DNA of 64,000 nucleotides from Rhizobium sp. CB3090 (GTDB taxonomy: Bacteria > Pseudomonadota > Alphaproteobacteria > Rhizobiales > Rhizobiaceae): positions 558,001-622,000 of the forward strand of contig NZ_CP121663.1 in NCBI RefSeq assembly GCF_029714285.1. Reading direction: 5' to 3'. Within the stretch, counting starts at the first letter, position 1. Every line of letters starts with the position of its first letter. The notes under the pieces are model-generated. The model had not been told where the DNA came from. It did no database searches and saw only the letters and a list, made by a program, of their open reading frames with translations. A program made the position numbers and the translations under genes. Positions 44,348 through 53,386 of this stretch are shown here, piece after piece.

Positions 44348-44402
44348 TTAAGAAAAACCAGATTTTCTTAAGAGGACTCATGTATTGTTCCCATTCGGAA
44401 CA
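44348..44402. promoter_or_regulatory. Two operator-like palindromes upstream of the flippase gene
   Basis: TTAAGAAAA (44348-44356) is matched exactly by TTTTCTTAA (44363-44371), 6 bases apart. Next to it TGTTCC (44386-44391) is matched by GGAACA (44397-44402), 5 bases apart, with another GGAACA at about 44419. They lie 90-145 bases upstream of the flippase start and are candidate binding sites of a polysaccharide regulator. Confidence 0.45.
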
Positions 44403-44541
44403 CAATCTTGCGCCAAGGGGAACACTCCAAAAACCAAGCAAATTGGCGCTGAACGGCCTGACGTTACGTAAGTTGCGGCCTGGGCCTGTAAGGATGTTTT
44501 TGGTTGGTATTCGCCCAACAGAGGGTTTTTCGTAAACTGTC

Positions 44542-44700
44542 ATGAGACAACATGCAGAACAGGTTATGAAGGACGTCGATCCCGATCGCACTACAGCCGG
44601 GCGGCGGCGCTTTCTGCGCCGGAAATTCGTGCTTCGCTGGTTGCTGATATTGTTTTGTCTCGCTGTCTGGGCTGCGGTCGCCATCTTCTTCATTTGGTGA
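44542..44700 (+). CDS. Small single-pass membrane protein (hypothetical)
   Basis: A 52-residue frame: a polar N-terminus, a very basic stretch GRRRFLRRKFVLR (residues 20-32) and one transmembrane helix [20 protein letters not shown] to the end. This is a strong positive-inside type II anchor and looks like a real peptide. The ribosome-binding site is poor; an inner ATG at 44566 is possible. It overlaps the end of the sugar transferase gene by 11 bases on the opposite strand. Function unknown; it might modulate the membrane enzymes of the locus, as ExoX does for ExoY. Confidence 0.4.
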   Translation: MRQHAEQVMKDVDPDRTTAGRRRFLRRKFVLRWLLILFCLAVWAAVAIFFIW

Positions 44701-45571
44701 GTCGTTCCTTTTCATTGCGGGCAAGCAGCACGACGCCGACGGTCTTCCAGAGAATGTTGGCGTCCGTCCAGAACGAGCATGTGTGGTAGTAATCGACATC
44801 GAACTGTACCCGTTCCTCATAGGAGGTGTCGGCGCAGCGGTTGACCTGCCATAGGCCGGTGATGCCGGGCTGCAGCGCCAGATAGCAGTAGAGCTGGGAT
44901 CCGTAACGCTCGAGTTCTGCGGCCACCACCGGGCGCGGCCCGACCAGGCTCATCTCGCCCCGTAGCACGTTCAGAAGCTGCGGCAGTTCATCGGCGCTGC
45001 TCATGCGCAGATATTTGCCAAGCCAGTGCACGCGCGGATCGTTCATCAGTTTCTGAGTGGCCAGCCATTCCCGCTTCCGCTCCGGCTCGCGCTCCAGCAG
45101 TTCGGCCAGGCGCCTATCGGCATCCTTGCGCATGGAGCGGAATTTCAAGCACTGGAATGTGCGGCCCTCGCGGCCGATACGGGTGTGGCGGTAGATGATG
45201 GGGCGGCCGTCGACCAGCAGCAGAGCGACGGCGATGACAAGAAGTGCGGGGGCAAGAAACAACAGCCCCGCGGCCGAAAGCAATATATCGACGGCACGCT
45301 TGGCGCGGCTGCGTCTCGCTGTCTGTTTCAAATCATGGAGCGATTGCTCGTCATGAGCAAAGCCATCAAAAGCCGACAGCATCTCTTGGAACCTCTCGAC
45401 ATTCCGAACCATTCCACAAAGCTGCCAGTTGCCCTTAAACTTGACAATTGACCCTGCGGGTATTGCCCTAGTCCCATTGACGTAAAGCCGGGAAGGCACG
45501 GCTAGATCAGCGGGTAATTCGTCTACTCGACTACCCGATTGGTGACTGTTCGGCAGCTTCCGGATAGTCAT
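44690..45571 (-). CDS. Initiating sugar-phosphate transferase (ExoY/WbaP type)
   Basis: A 293-residue polyprenyl-phosphate hexose-1-phosphate transferase, which starts repeat-unit synthesis of the second polysaccharide. A membrane helix at about residues 96-118 ([19 protein letters not shown]) precedes [31 protein letters not shown] with PRP, and [10 protein letters not shown]. It is longer than ExoY by a 90-residue N-terminal part with no known domain. The first ATG lies 41 bases inside the upstream glycosyltransferase gene and has no clear ribosome-binding site, so the start is uncertain. It is the last gene of a four-gene transcript. Confidence 0.9.
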   Translation of the reverse strand: MTIRKLPNSHQSGSRVDELPADLAVPSRLYVNGTRAIPAGSIVKFKGNWQLCGMVRNVERFQEMLSAFDGFAHDEQSLHDLKQTARRSRAKRAVDILLSAAGLLFLAPALLVIAVALLLVDGRPIIYRHTRIGREGRTFQCLKFRSMRKDADRRLAELLEREPERKREWLATQKLMNDPRVHWLGKYLRMSSADELPQLLNVLRGEMSLVGPRPVVAAELERYGSQLYCYLALQPGITGLWQVNRCADTSYEERVQFDVDYYHTCSFWTDANILWKTVGVVLLARNEKERLTK

Positions 45572-46817
45572 CTGCGACGGCTGTGGAAGCTGCTGTGCGC
45601 TCGATAATGCGGTTGTAGAGAGTAATCAGCGCATCCCGCCAGGAAGCCGGCGTATGGGCGAGGCCACTGGAACGGCGCATGCAGTTGACGCTCATCAGGC
45701 GGATCAGCATGTTGTCGCCCGCAAGCCGGCGCATCGCGCCGGCAAGCGCTTCCACCTTGCCGCTTTGAAAAGTCAGCCCGCAGCCAAGCTCGGCAATCTC
45801 GTCGCCGAGAAGCGCCGCGTCGGGGAGGATAACCGGAATGCCGCTGGTCACCGCTTCCAGCGCCGCGAGCCCGAAAGGTTCCGGAACGCGCGAGGAAACG
45901 ACGAGCGCGCGGGCGTTGCCGATGATGGCGCGCATCTCCTCCTTGGATTTCCAGCCATGGATGACCACCTCGGGATAGTCGCGCTCCAACAGCGCGCGGC
46001 CTGCGCCGTCGCCGACGATGTGGAGGCTTATGCCGGCAAGCCGCGCCGCCATGGCGGCGTCTTCGAATCCCTTTTCCGGTTCAAGCCGACCAACAAAGAA
46101 GAAATCGTGCTTATTCCAGGGACTCATCGGCTGCTTCAGAAAGGGCTCGACCGGATTGCGGATGATCTCGATATTGTCTGTCTCTATACCGCTGCGATCG
46201 AAATAGTCGCGCATGCGCTGATGCACGATGACGATATTGGCCGGTGTTTGGCGGGTGGGGTAAAAATGTTCGCGCAGCATATGCCGCGCTGATCGCCAGA
46301 CCTTCTCATGATAGCCGCGTTTGTCGCACTGAGTCGTAAGACATTGCATCGACATCGGCGTGAGGCGGCACACATCGTTTTTTCGATAATTCGCAAAGCC
46401 GCCGTTCGGACAGGACAGGAAATAGTCATGCGCGTGCAGCACGACACGCTCGCGCACCGGCCACAGGGCTCGAAAGATCGATGGCGACAAGATCTTCGAC
46501 CAACCGTGTACATGGTAGATCGTGGCTGCCGTGTCCTTTCGGGCGATGAGATCCTGCAGGGCGGCATAGGCGCTCTTGCTGTAGAGCCCGCCGGCAAGAG
46601 CGCTGATACGGCCCTGTTGCGTCAGGGGCAGGCCATCGAGATTGATGGTGTCGAATGCTGGCGGATCGTCGCCGGCGGCATCGCCGGCGAAATAGGTGAC
46701 TGGAATTCCAGCGCGTTGCAACAGATCGGCAGACAGGATCGCCAGGTTCGACGCTCCGCCAACTTTGACGGAGCGATCGTTGATGATGACGACCCGATCG
46801 GGACGAGGTGAACTCAC
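45531..46817 (-). CDS. Glycosyltransferase family 4
   Basis: A 428-residue GT-B enzyme. The acceptor half begins VVIINDRSVKVGGASNLAIL and includes IYHVHGWSKILSPS and LHAHDYFLSCPNGGF. The donor half has FFVGRLEPEKGFEDAAMAAR and the E-x7-E region VPEPFGLAALEAVTSGIPVI (about residues 325-345). It uses an NDP-sugar to extend the lipid-linked unit in the cytoplasm. The start lies 4 bases after the stop of the Wzz-ATPase-GT2 gene, and the end overlaps the sugar-phosphate transferase gene by 41 bases, so the set is one operon. Confidence 0.9.
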   Translation of the reverse strand: MSSPRPDRVVIINDRSVKVGGASNLAILSADLLQRAGIPVTYFAGDAAGDDPPAFDTINLDGLPLTQQGRISALAGGLYSKSAYAALQDLIARKDTAATIYHVHGWSKILSPSIFRALWPVRERVVLHAHDYFLSCPNGGFANYRKNDVCRLTPMSMQCLTTQCDKRGYHEKVWRSARHMLREHFYPTRQTPANIVIVHQRMRDYFDRSGIETDNIEIIRNPVEPFLKQPMSPWNKHDFFFVGRLEPEKGFEDAAMAARLAGISLHIVGDGAGRALLERDYPEVVIHGWKSKEEMRAIIGNARALVVSSRVPEPFGLAALEAVTSGIPVILPDAALLGDEIAELGCGLTFQSGKVEALAGAMRRLAGDNMLIRLMSVNCMRRSSGLAHTPASWRDALITLYNRIIERTAASTAVADDYPEAAEQSPIG

Positions 46818-46821
46818 GAGA

Positions 46822-49800
46822 TTACTCCAGCGCTTCGACGTTTTGCGGAGCGAGCCTGCCCTTCAACAGATCGAGACAGGCCATCGCATTGCCCTTCAGC
46901 CGCCCCTTGCGGTCGACCCACGGCTCGGGCCGCCAGGACTTGACCAAGTTGGCGAGCAGGTTGCGGCTGATCTGGGTCGACGCATGACGGACGCTCATGG
47001 TCCGTTTGCGCATCAGGTAGACCGGATTGGCGATCTGTGAATAGCCGAGCCGGACACCGGCCGAGCGGCCGACCTTCGTGCCGAGGTGCACGCCTTCCAA
47101 CTGCTTGGCGCTGACCACTTGGCCGTAGCGGGCGACGATGCGGCTGAAATCGACATCCTCGAGCCAGCCGTAGAAGGGCAGGTTCTCGTCGAAGCGCAGA
47201 TTGCCGGCTTTGATGATCGTGGTGCGGATCGCCATGTTGCAGCCATAGGCGTTGTAGACCGGCTGGAACTGCGCCGTCGGATCCGACCGGCGGCGGCCCT
47301 TCGATTCGACCAGCCGCAGCCCGTCGCGGACGGAGATGCCAGGGCCGCTGATCCCGTCGGCGAGCACCGTACCGGTGCACATGACGATATCCGGATGGAA
47401 CTGGAACAGCCGTTCCGTCTCCTCGATGTAATTCGGCGTCATGAGGAAGTCATCGTCAAGGAAGAGGACGACGTCCGCATCCGGGATGTTGTCGAGGATC
47501 CGATTGCGCTGGCGGCAAAGTCCGCGTTCGGAAATCAGTACGCGCACCGGAAAATCGAGATCGCGCAGGCAGCTTGGATCGATGTCCTCCGGCGAGGCGA
47601 GGCAGACGACCACCTCGTCCGGCTTGCGCGTCTGGCGAGCAATGTGCGGAAGGATCGAGGACAGGATATCCCGCCGGCCGGCACTGGCGATCCCGACGGC
47701 CAGCTTGAGCGGCCGGCCCGGCGGGCGGCCTTCGAGCCGCTTGGCGGAAAAGCGGGTTTCGCGAAGCTGCGGCTTGCGCCACCAGTGACGGCGCTCGCCA
47801 TGCCGGCGCTTTTCACTGCTGCGATTGGCGATGATGCCAAGGATGTTGATCGGCGTCGTGCCGAAGCTTGCCAGCGCATCGGACAGCCGCTCCACCGTCA
47901 TTTTATTGGTATGGCCGACCACGACGACGATGCCTTCGAGATAGCTGCAGATGACGCGTGTATCGGCAGAATCTTCAAAGGCCGACATGTCGACAATGAC
48001 CACCTTGTAGCGCCGGCGCAGCAGATCGATTTCCGCCTTCAGCGCCGGCAGATGGCCATAGCGCTGGAATGCGGCTACGGATTTTTCCGTTTCATCGACG
48101 GTGACGACCGGAATGCCGTTGCCATAGGACTGCGATGACAATCTATCGGCCTCCGGATCATGGTCGATCGTCGCGATGGACAGGCCGTTTTCATGCGCAA
48201 CGGAATAACGCCGCGGCACCTCGTTCATGCGCAGCAGCTCCATGCCGAAATCCGCGCCAGATTCCACTGCCACGCCGCTGAGGCGAGCATTAAGGAAATC
48301 GGCGTCGACCAGCACCACGGACGCGCCCTCATTTTGATAGAGCTGGGCGAGGTTGGTCGCGATCGTCGTCTTGCCTTCGCCCGTGCCGACCGAAGTGATG
48401 CCGATCACCATCGGAGCATTCGGCTGGAAGGCGGAGTCGACCGAATGCTTTACCCCGCGCAGAGCTTCGGAAAATTGCGAATAGGGCGTGTCTAGAACGG
48501 ATCTGAGCGGCGACATAGTTCGTCGCCATGTCGCGCCGCCGCCTACGATATGACCGGGCACGTAGGACGGGCCGGCATAGACGGGCACATGGCCGAGCGA
48601 GGTGATGCCGAGTTCGCGACGCAGCTTTTCACTGGAACTGACGCGCCGATCCATGCCATCGCGCAACAGCGCCATCCCAACTCCCAAGGCGAGGCCCAGC
48701 ATGGCGGAGAAGGGAATGACGATCGAGGTTTTCGGCCAGGTCTTCGTCAGCGGCACGGCGGCAGCCGTGACGATGCGGGCATTGCCGAGCGGGAAGGATT
48801 CCTTCTGCAGTGCGCCGATCAGTTGCTGCAGGATGCTTTCATACATGCGGCGATAGGTCGTCGCCCGGCTCTCCATCTCGGAGAGTTCGACACGCGCCAG
48901 ATTCTTGTCTGTACCGGTTTCCGTCAGCGACGCCAGCTCATCGTTGAGCAATTTCTCCCGGGTTTGCGCGACTTCCAGATTGGAGCGGTAGACGGCCTGG
49001 ATGCGGCCAAACTCCTTCTGCATCTCGCCCTTCAGCCGATCGATCTCATCCTGAGCGGCCGCGATTGCCGGATTGCCGGCATCGTACCGGCTGGTCAGGT
49101 TGTTGAGCTTGGTCGTTGCCGTGCCGAGATCTTCCTGCAGCTTCTGTATGCGCGGATTGTTGATCGTTTCGTCGACATCACCCTCGACCTTCTCTCCGGC
49201 CATCAACCGGTTGAGGGTCGCAAGCTTGGCGGATTCTGCTGCCGTCTGTGCCCGGGCAGCCAGCGCCTGGCTACTGATCTCGGACAATTGCTGCTGGTCG
49301 AGCGAGGAGGAACTGCTGATCTCCATGATGCCGTTTTTGGCGCGAAATTCTTCGACGCTCATTGCGGCTTCGCGTGCCTGTCGTCCGACTTCGATCAGGC
49401 GGGTTTCCAGCCACTTCGCACCGCTCTGTGCGGCCGAGGCGCGCTCGGTGAGGCCGGTACGAATATAAGCGGCGGCGATCGCGTTGGCGGCCAGTGCCGC
49501 TTTGCGCGGATCAGTGGAGCTATAGCCGATTTCCAGAATATAGGATTGGCCGACCCGGTTGACCGAGACCCTGGAGAGGAAAGACGCCATGGTGCGACGC
49601 ATCAGATCGTCTTCGGTCGGGACGGGTTTTGCGTCTTCTGCGTCATGCGAGCGGGTGAAATAGGCGCTGATTCTATGCAGTGAGTCGCGCAGAGCTCCCT
49701 GCCATGACATTCCCCCGACGATTTCCGGATCCTCGCTGAGATTGAGCTTCTCGATCACAGCTCTGGCGATCGCTTCCGATTTGACGATCTCGACCTGACT

Positions 49801-50091
49801 GGCGATCTCGGCGGCCTCGATAATGACCGTGCCGCTGAAGGCATCCTGCGATGCGATGCGCCCCTGTTCCGGATCCATCACCAAGCGGGTCGTAGCCTGA
49901 TAGATCGGCTCGGTAGTCATCACGTAGTATGAGCCGATGCCGAGCCCCATCGCCGTGAAGGCTATGAAGATCAACACATGCCGCTGCAGGAACCGCCAAA
50001 TATCGCGGAAGGAGATGTATTCGCTTCCATTTGATCGCTTGGCCTCGGATTGAACACCGGGTACGCTTTTACCAATCTCGTGAACTGCCAT
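46822..50091 (-). CDS. Wzz/BY-kinase-like co-polymerase fused to a GT2 glycosyltransferase
   Basis: From the ATG at 50091 (MAVHEIGKS) the protein has 1089 residues; an upstream ATG adds 62 Arg-rich residues from inside the previous gene and is rejected. Residues about 25-480 are a Wzz/GNVR co-polymerase domain with helices at about 35-55 and 458-478 and coiled coil between. Residues about 555-760 are the ATPase of bacterial tyrosine kinases: GTGEGKTT with Lys574, VVLVDADF and VVIVDMSAF. The usual Tyr-rich tail is missing. Instead residues about 795-1060 are a GT2 domain (AVGIASAGRRDILSSI, VVLFLDDDF with 879-881, WLEDVDFSRIVARYG). It probably couples chain-length control to sugar transfer. No frame break is seen at the joint. 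Confidence 0.88.
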   Translation of the reverse strand: MAVHEIGKSVPGVQSEAKRSNGSEYISFRDIWRFLQRHVLIFIAFTAMGLGIGSYYVMTTEPIYQATTRLVMDPEQGRIASQDAFSGTVIIEAAEIASQVEIVKSEAIARAVIEKLNLSEDPEIVGGMSWQGALRDSLHRISAYFTRSHDAEDAKPVPTEDDLMRRTMASFLSRVSVNRVGQSYILEIGYSSTDPRKAALAANAIAAAYIRTGLTERASAAQSGAKWLETRLIEVGRQAREAAMSVEEFRAKNGIMEISSSSSLDQQQLSEISSQALAARAQTAAESAKLATLNRLMAGEKVEGDVDETINNPRIQKLQEDLGTATTKLNNLTSRYDAGNPAIAAAQDEIDRLKGEMQKEFGRIQAVYRSNLEVAQTREKLLNDELASLTETGTDKNLARVELSEMESRATTYRRMYESILQQLIGALQKESFPLGNARIVTAAAVPLTKTWPKTSIVIPFSAMLGLALGVGMALLRDGMDRRVSSSEKLRRELGITSLGHVPVYAGPSYVPGHIVGGGATWRRTMSPLRSVLDTPYSQFSEALRGVKHSVDSAFQPNAPMVIGITSVGTGEGKTTIATNLAQLYQNEGASVVLVDADFLNARLSGVAVESGADFGMELLRMNEVPRRYSVAHENGLSIATIDHDPEADRLSSQSYGNGIPVVTVDETEKSVAAFQRYGHLPALKAEIDLLRRRYKVVIVDMSAFEDSADTRVICSYLEGIVVVVGHTNKMTVERLSDALASFGTTPINILGIIANRSSEKRRHGERRHWWRKPQLRETRFSAKRLEGRPPGRPLKLAVGIASAGRRDILSSILPHIARQTRKPDEVVVCLASPEDIDPSCLRDLDFPVRVLISERGLCRQRNRILDNIPDADVVLFLDDDFLMTPNYIEETERLFQFHPDIVMCTGTVLADGISGPGISVRDGLRLVESKGRRRSDPTAQFQPVYNAYGCNMAIRTTIIKAGNLRFDENLPFYGWLEDVDFSRIVARYGQVVSAKQLEGVHLGTKVGRSAGVRLGYSQIANPVYLMRKRTMSVRHASTQISRNLLANLVKSWRPEPWVDRKGRLKGNAMACLDLLKGRLAPQNVEALE

Positions 50092-50123
50092 GATATATCC
50101 GCCCGACCTTGCTTCGATGATTG

Positions 50124-51461
50124 TTACTGGGATTGTGTGGGATCGGCCGACGACAGCATCGCGCCGTCCAGGCTGCTGGAGACGTTGTAGCGAACGTCCA
50201 GCACATCGCCCGGCTGCAGCTCCGTCGTTTCCTGCACTTCGGTGGTGGAACCTGCGTCGCCGCCGCGCGTGATCCAATATTCGAGCGGCTGGAGATCGAT
50301 CGCTTTCATGCTCTGCAGCCGAGACAGCGAAGCGCCGGCGATCTGCAGCAGTTGTAGCGTCGTGGTGCGCTTCAGTTTGGTGTCTTCGATTTCGGTTTCG
50401 GTCGCCTGCAATTGCTGTCCGACCTCGGTCTTGCGCTGCCCCTTGAGGTTCAGCGCATCGCGTTCGGTCTCGCTCAGCTTTTGCTTGGCCTGCATCGAAG
50501 CGACGACGAGATCGAGCTTGCCGCTCTGCATGTCGGCGACGATACGCTCGAGGGAGGTCTTGCGCGATGTGGTGAGGATCTTGGTATCGACCAACTTGGA
50601 GATGTCTTCCAATTCGCCCTGGGCGATCTTCACCTGCTCGTCCTGGGATGCCATTTTCTCGTCGAGAATGTCGATCTCGTTGCGCAGCAAGGTTTCGAGC
50701 TCGGCGGCGGCCTGAAGCTGTTGGCGCATCGCTTCGGCCCTGGCATTGAATACTTCGACTTCGCTGGTCATGATTTGCCTGATGGCCGAACCTTCTGGCG
50801 CCGCCTTGATTTCCGGCGGGAAATCGATGGTGGTCTGGTCATTCAGCTCAGCCATCAACCGAGCGCGCCGGGCGCCGAGCTGCTTCAATTGCAGCTCCAT
50901 CCGGTTGATTTCGCCAGCATAGCTGATCTGTTGCGCGTCGTTATATTCGCCGGTCGGATTGGAGCGGCGTTCGCGGCCGCCGGCCATGGCGACAGCCTGC
51001 TTGACCGTAAGCCCCGGTCGGAATTCTTGCTCGCTCGGCTTCTCCACCGAGCCCGTGACATAGATCATCGGGTATTTCACCACTTCGACGGACGCCGTGG
51101 GGGCGGTGGCAAGACCGGTGATCTGCTTCAGCCGGTCACCGATTTCGGCGGAGACATCAGCGGTGGTCTTGTCGACGACAGGCATCTCACCGATCATCGG
51201 AATGGAGATCGTGCCGGATTGAGAAACGACATATTCGCCGTTCAGCGCCGTCCACTCCTTGTACTCGCCGGTCGAGGCGACCCATTCGACGATCGCAACC
51301 TTCATCCGCGTCTGGGGCCTGATGTGATAGACATCGTCCGATGCGGCATTCGCGTTGTCGATAAAGGCGGTTCCCGAAAGTGCCAAAGCGAGGAACAGGC
51401 CGAGGATGGTGCCCGGCGCTTTCCGGCGGGCTTGTGCGTGAAGAGCAGAAACTGTCAACAT
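50124..51461 (-). CDS. Outer-membrane polysaccharide export protein (OPX, ExoF-like)
   Basis: A 445-residue OPX protein with a signal peptide (cleavage about residue 39, DNANA-AS). The export domain is seen in YHIRPQTRMKVAIVEWVAST to PMIGEMPVVDKTTADVSAEI (about residues 45-110), the SLBB-like part in IYVTGSVEKPSEQEFRPG, and a long coiled coil at about 175-390. It resembles ExoF of this window in layout and in the WxxxxGEYKEW/WQTAEGSVRDW region, so the two are paralogues. First gene of the transcript that continues with the Wzz-ATPase-GT2, GT4 and sugar-phosphate transferase genes. Confidence 0.92.
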   Translation of the reverse strand: MLTVSALHAQARRKAPGTILGLFLALALSGTAFIDNANAASDDVYHIRPQTRMKVAIVEWVASTGEYKEWTALNGEYVVSQSGTISIPMIGEMPVVDKTTADVSAEIGDRLKQITGLATAPTASVEVVKYPMIYVTGSVEKPSEQEFRPGLTVKQAVAMAGGRERRSNPTGEYNDAQQISYAGEINRMELQLKQLGARRARLMAELNDQTTIDFPPEIKAAPEGSAIRQIMTSEVEVFNARAEAMRQQLQAAAELETLLRNEIDILDEKMASQDEQVKIAQGELEDISKLVDTKILTTSRKTSLERIVADMQSGKLDLVVASMQAKQKLSETERDALNLKGQRKTEVGQQLQATETEIEDTKLKRTTTLQLLQIAGASLSRLQSMKAIDLQPLEYWITRGGDAGSTTEVQETTELQPGDVLDVRYNVSSSLDGAMLSSADPTQSQ

Positions 51462-51778
51462 GAGGCGCGATCTCGTTTTCGTGTCGGTCGCGCCGCCGGC
51501 AACCTGCCGCAGCGCTATGGACTGAGATCATCCCTTGAACGCTTTTCGAGTAAATCCCCTGCCGTAGGGTTACGGCTAATCCCTTCTGAGGAAGCAACGG
51601 GTGGGGCCAAGCGTTAGGGTAGCAGCGAATATATCATTGAGTTTAAACTGTTTTTGGCCGCCTAGACCTTTTGGTCATGACGTTCAGCCATTTGGATGCG
51701 ATTGAGGACCGATGTGGGTTCTGTCGCATTGCCCGCCGCCCGCACAATGATGTCTCGACCAACGGCGGAGGAAGAAGG
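51462..51778. promoter_or_regulatory. Divergent promoter region of the OPX and GT4 genes
   Basis: A 317-base gap with an A/T-rich part at 51618-51655 and a short inverted repeat GACC-TTTT-GGTC at 51665-51676. As the two polysaccharide transcripts diverge here, a shared operator is likely. The exact boxes cannot be given. Confidence 0.45.
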
Positions 51779-53008
51779 ATGCGGGTAGCGATCGTTCACT
51801 ATTGGCTGGTGTCGATGCGGGGCGGCGAGAAAGTGGTCGAAGCGCTCTGCGACATGTATCCCGATGCCGATATCTTCACGCTCGTCTACGATGAGAGCCG
51901 CGTTTCCGAAAAGATCAAGAGACACAAGGTCACGACATCGTTCCTGCAGCGTATCCCCGGCGCCACCAAAGGCTACCAGTCGCTGCTGCCGCTGATGCCC
52001 TTCGCGCTGGAGAGTTTCGATCTCAGCGGCTACGACCTGATCATCTCCAGCGAATCAGGCCCGGCAAAGGGTATTATCCCGCCGCCGCAAGCGACACATG
52101 TGTGCTACTGCCACTCGCCGATGCGCTACCTCTGGGACCACTATCATTTCTATCGCTCCAACGCCGGCCTCCCTTCGCGGCTGATGTTGCCGGTACTTGC
52201 GCCGCTGCTGCGGTCCTGGGACGTCAACACCAGCCTGCGCGTCGATCGCTTCATCGCCAATTCCCATCACGTCAGCGCCCGCATCGGCAAATATTACCGT
52301 CGTCCGGCGACGGTGCTCTATCCGCCGGTCTCCGTGGACGATTTCACCCCGGCGGCGGCAACCGAGGATTTCTATCTCTGCGCTGGCCAGCTTATTCCCT
52401 ACAAGCGGATCGACCTCGCTGTCCGGGCGTTTACCAAGATGAACCGCAATCTGGTCATCATCGGCGAGGGCAAGGAAATGGAGAGACTCAAACGTTTGGC
52501 CGGACCGACCATCACCTTCCTCGGCCGTGCGCCGTTCTCGGTGCTGAAGGAGAAGCTCGCTCGCTGTCGCGCACTGATTTTCCCCGGCGAAGAGGATTTC
52601 GGCATCGTTCCGGTCGAGGCCATGGCCAGCGGCCGGCCGGTTATCGCCTTCGGCAGCGGCGGCGCGCTGGAAACGGTCGTTCCAGGCGTCAGCGGCATAT
52701 TGTTCGAAGAGCAATCCGAAAAGGCGCTGATCGACGCGGTGCATGATTTCGAAGACCATGAGAATATGTTCCGCCCTGATGTGCTGCGCGCTCATGCGGC
52801 TCAATTCAGCCTATGCAATTTCACGTCGGGCATGCAGGCGATCATCGATGAGGAATTGCTGGCACACAAACCGGTCTTGCCGCGCAACGACCGGAGCACT
52901 GCCGCCATCCAACGCCTGTTCGAGGGGCAATTCCCCGCGCCGACGGTGGAAACGCAGCAACGGGTTGCCACTACCGAACCAGTGACGGTGCATGCACCGA
53001 CCTTTTGA
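51779..53008 (+). CDS. Glycosyltransferase family 4 (mannosyl/WbaZ-like)
   Basis: A 409-residue GT-B enzyme; the start at 51779 follows GGAGGAAGAAGG. N-terminal VAIVHYWLVSMRGGEKVVEA and CHSPMRYLWDHYHFYR (about residues 113-128) are typical of the group containing WbaZ-like mannosyltransferases. The donor site has AGQLIPYKRIDLAVRAF and IFPGEEDFGIVPVEAMASGR (about residues 265-284) with the E-x7-E acidic pair. It is divergent from the OPX gene and probably adds a sugar to the second polysaccharide's repeat unit. The C-terminal 60 residues have no clear domain. Confidence 0.9.
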   Translation: MRVAIVHYWLVSMRGGEKVVEALCDMYPDADIFTLVYDESRVSEKIKRHKVTTSFLQRIPGATKGYQSLLPLMPFALESFDLSGYDLIISSESGPAKGIIPPPQATHVCYCHSPMRYLWDHYHFYRSNAGLPSRLMLPVLAPLLRSWDVNTSLRVDRFIANSHHVSARIGKYYRRPATVLYPPVSVDDFTPAAATEDFYLCAGQLIPYKRIDLAVRAFTKMNRNLVIIGEGKEMERLKRLAGPTITFLGRAPFSVLKEKLARCRALIFPGEEDFGIVPVEAMASGRPVIAFGSGGALETVVPGVSGILFEEQSEKALIDAVHDFEDHENMFRPDVLRAHAAQFSLCNFTSGMQAIIDEELLAHKPVLPRNDRSTAAIQRLFEGQFPAPTVETQQRVATTEPVTVHAPTF

Positions 53009-53077
53009 ATGCATGTTCGGCCACTGGGAGATGTCGCTCGAAGGCATTATATTGTCCCGCAGCCAAGGGAGGCTGAA

Positions 53078-53386
53078 ATGGCACGGAATGCATTGGTCCA
53101 GATGCGAATCGACGCCGAAATCATGGAACGTGCTACGGCCGTTCTCGAAGGTATGGGTTTAACGGTGTCGGACGCCGTCCGCATCCTGTTGACCCGCACG
53201 GCGAATGAGGGCACCCTACCATTCGAACTCGTCGGCAATAGCGATGCCCAGGATGCATGGCTCCGCGCGAAAGTTCTCCAAGCACTCGAAGATGTCAGAC
53301 CCGATATCAACGATGCCGATGAAGAGAGACATTTCGCGCAACGACGAGCCATCGCACTTGGCAGGGCGGTGGTGCGCCAGCATTGA
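53078..53386 (+). CDS. RelB/DinJ-family antitoxin, without a toxin partner
   Basis: A 102-residue protein starting at 53078 after AAGGGAGG. Its first half is a ribbon-helix-helix DNA-binding domain: ALVQMRIDAEIMERATAVLE then MGLTVSDAVRILLTRTANEG, the pattern of RelB/DinJ antitoxins. The second half is polar, as in the toxin-wrapping part of the family, and ends IALGRAVVRQH. A RelE/YafQ-type toxin would be expected directly downstream, but no such frame follows in the next 120 bases. It may be a solitary regulator or the remnant of a lost pair. Confidence 0.85.
   Translation: MARNALVQMRIDAEIMERATAVLEGMGLTVSDAVRILLTRTANEGTLPFELVGNSDAQDAWLRAKVLQALEDVRPDINDADEERHFAQRRAIALGRAVVRQH

Noticed and set aside
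50092..50277. Upstream extension of the Wzz-ATPase-GT2 gene to 50277
   Set aside because: The 62 extra residues overlap the OPX gene in another frame and are basic low-complexity; the ATG at 50091 matches the family N-terminus.
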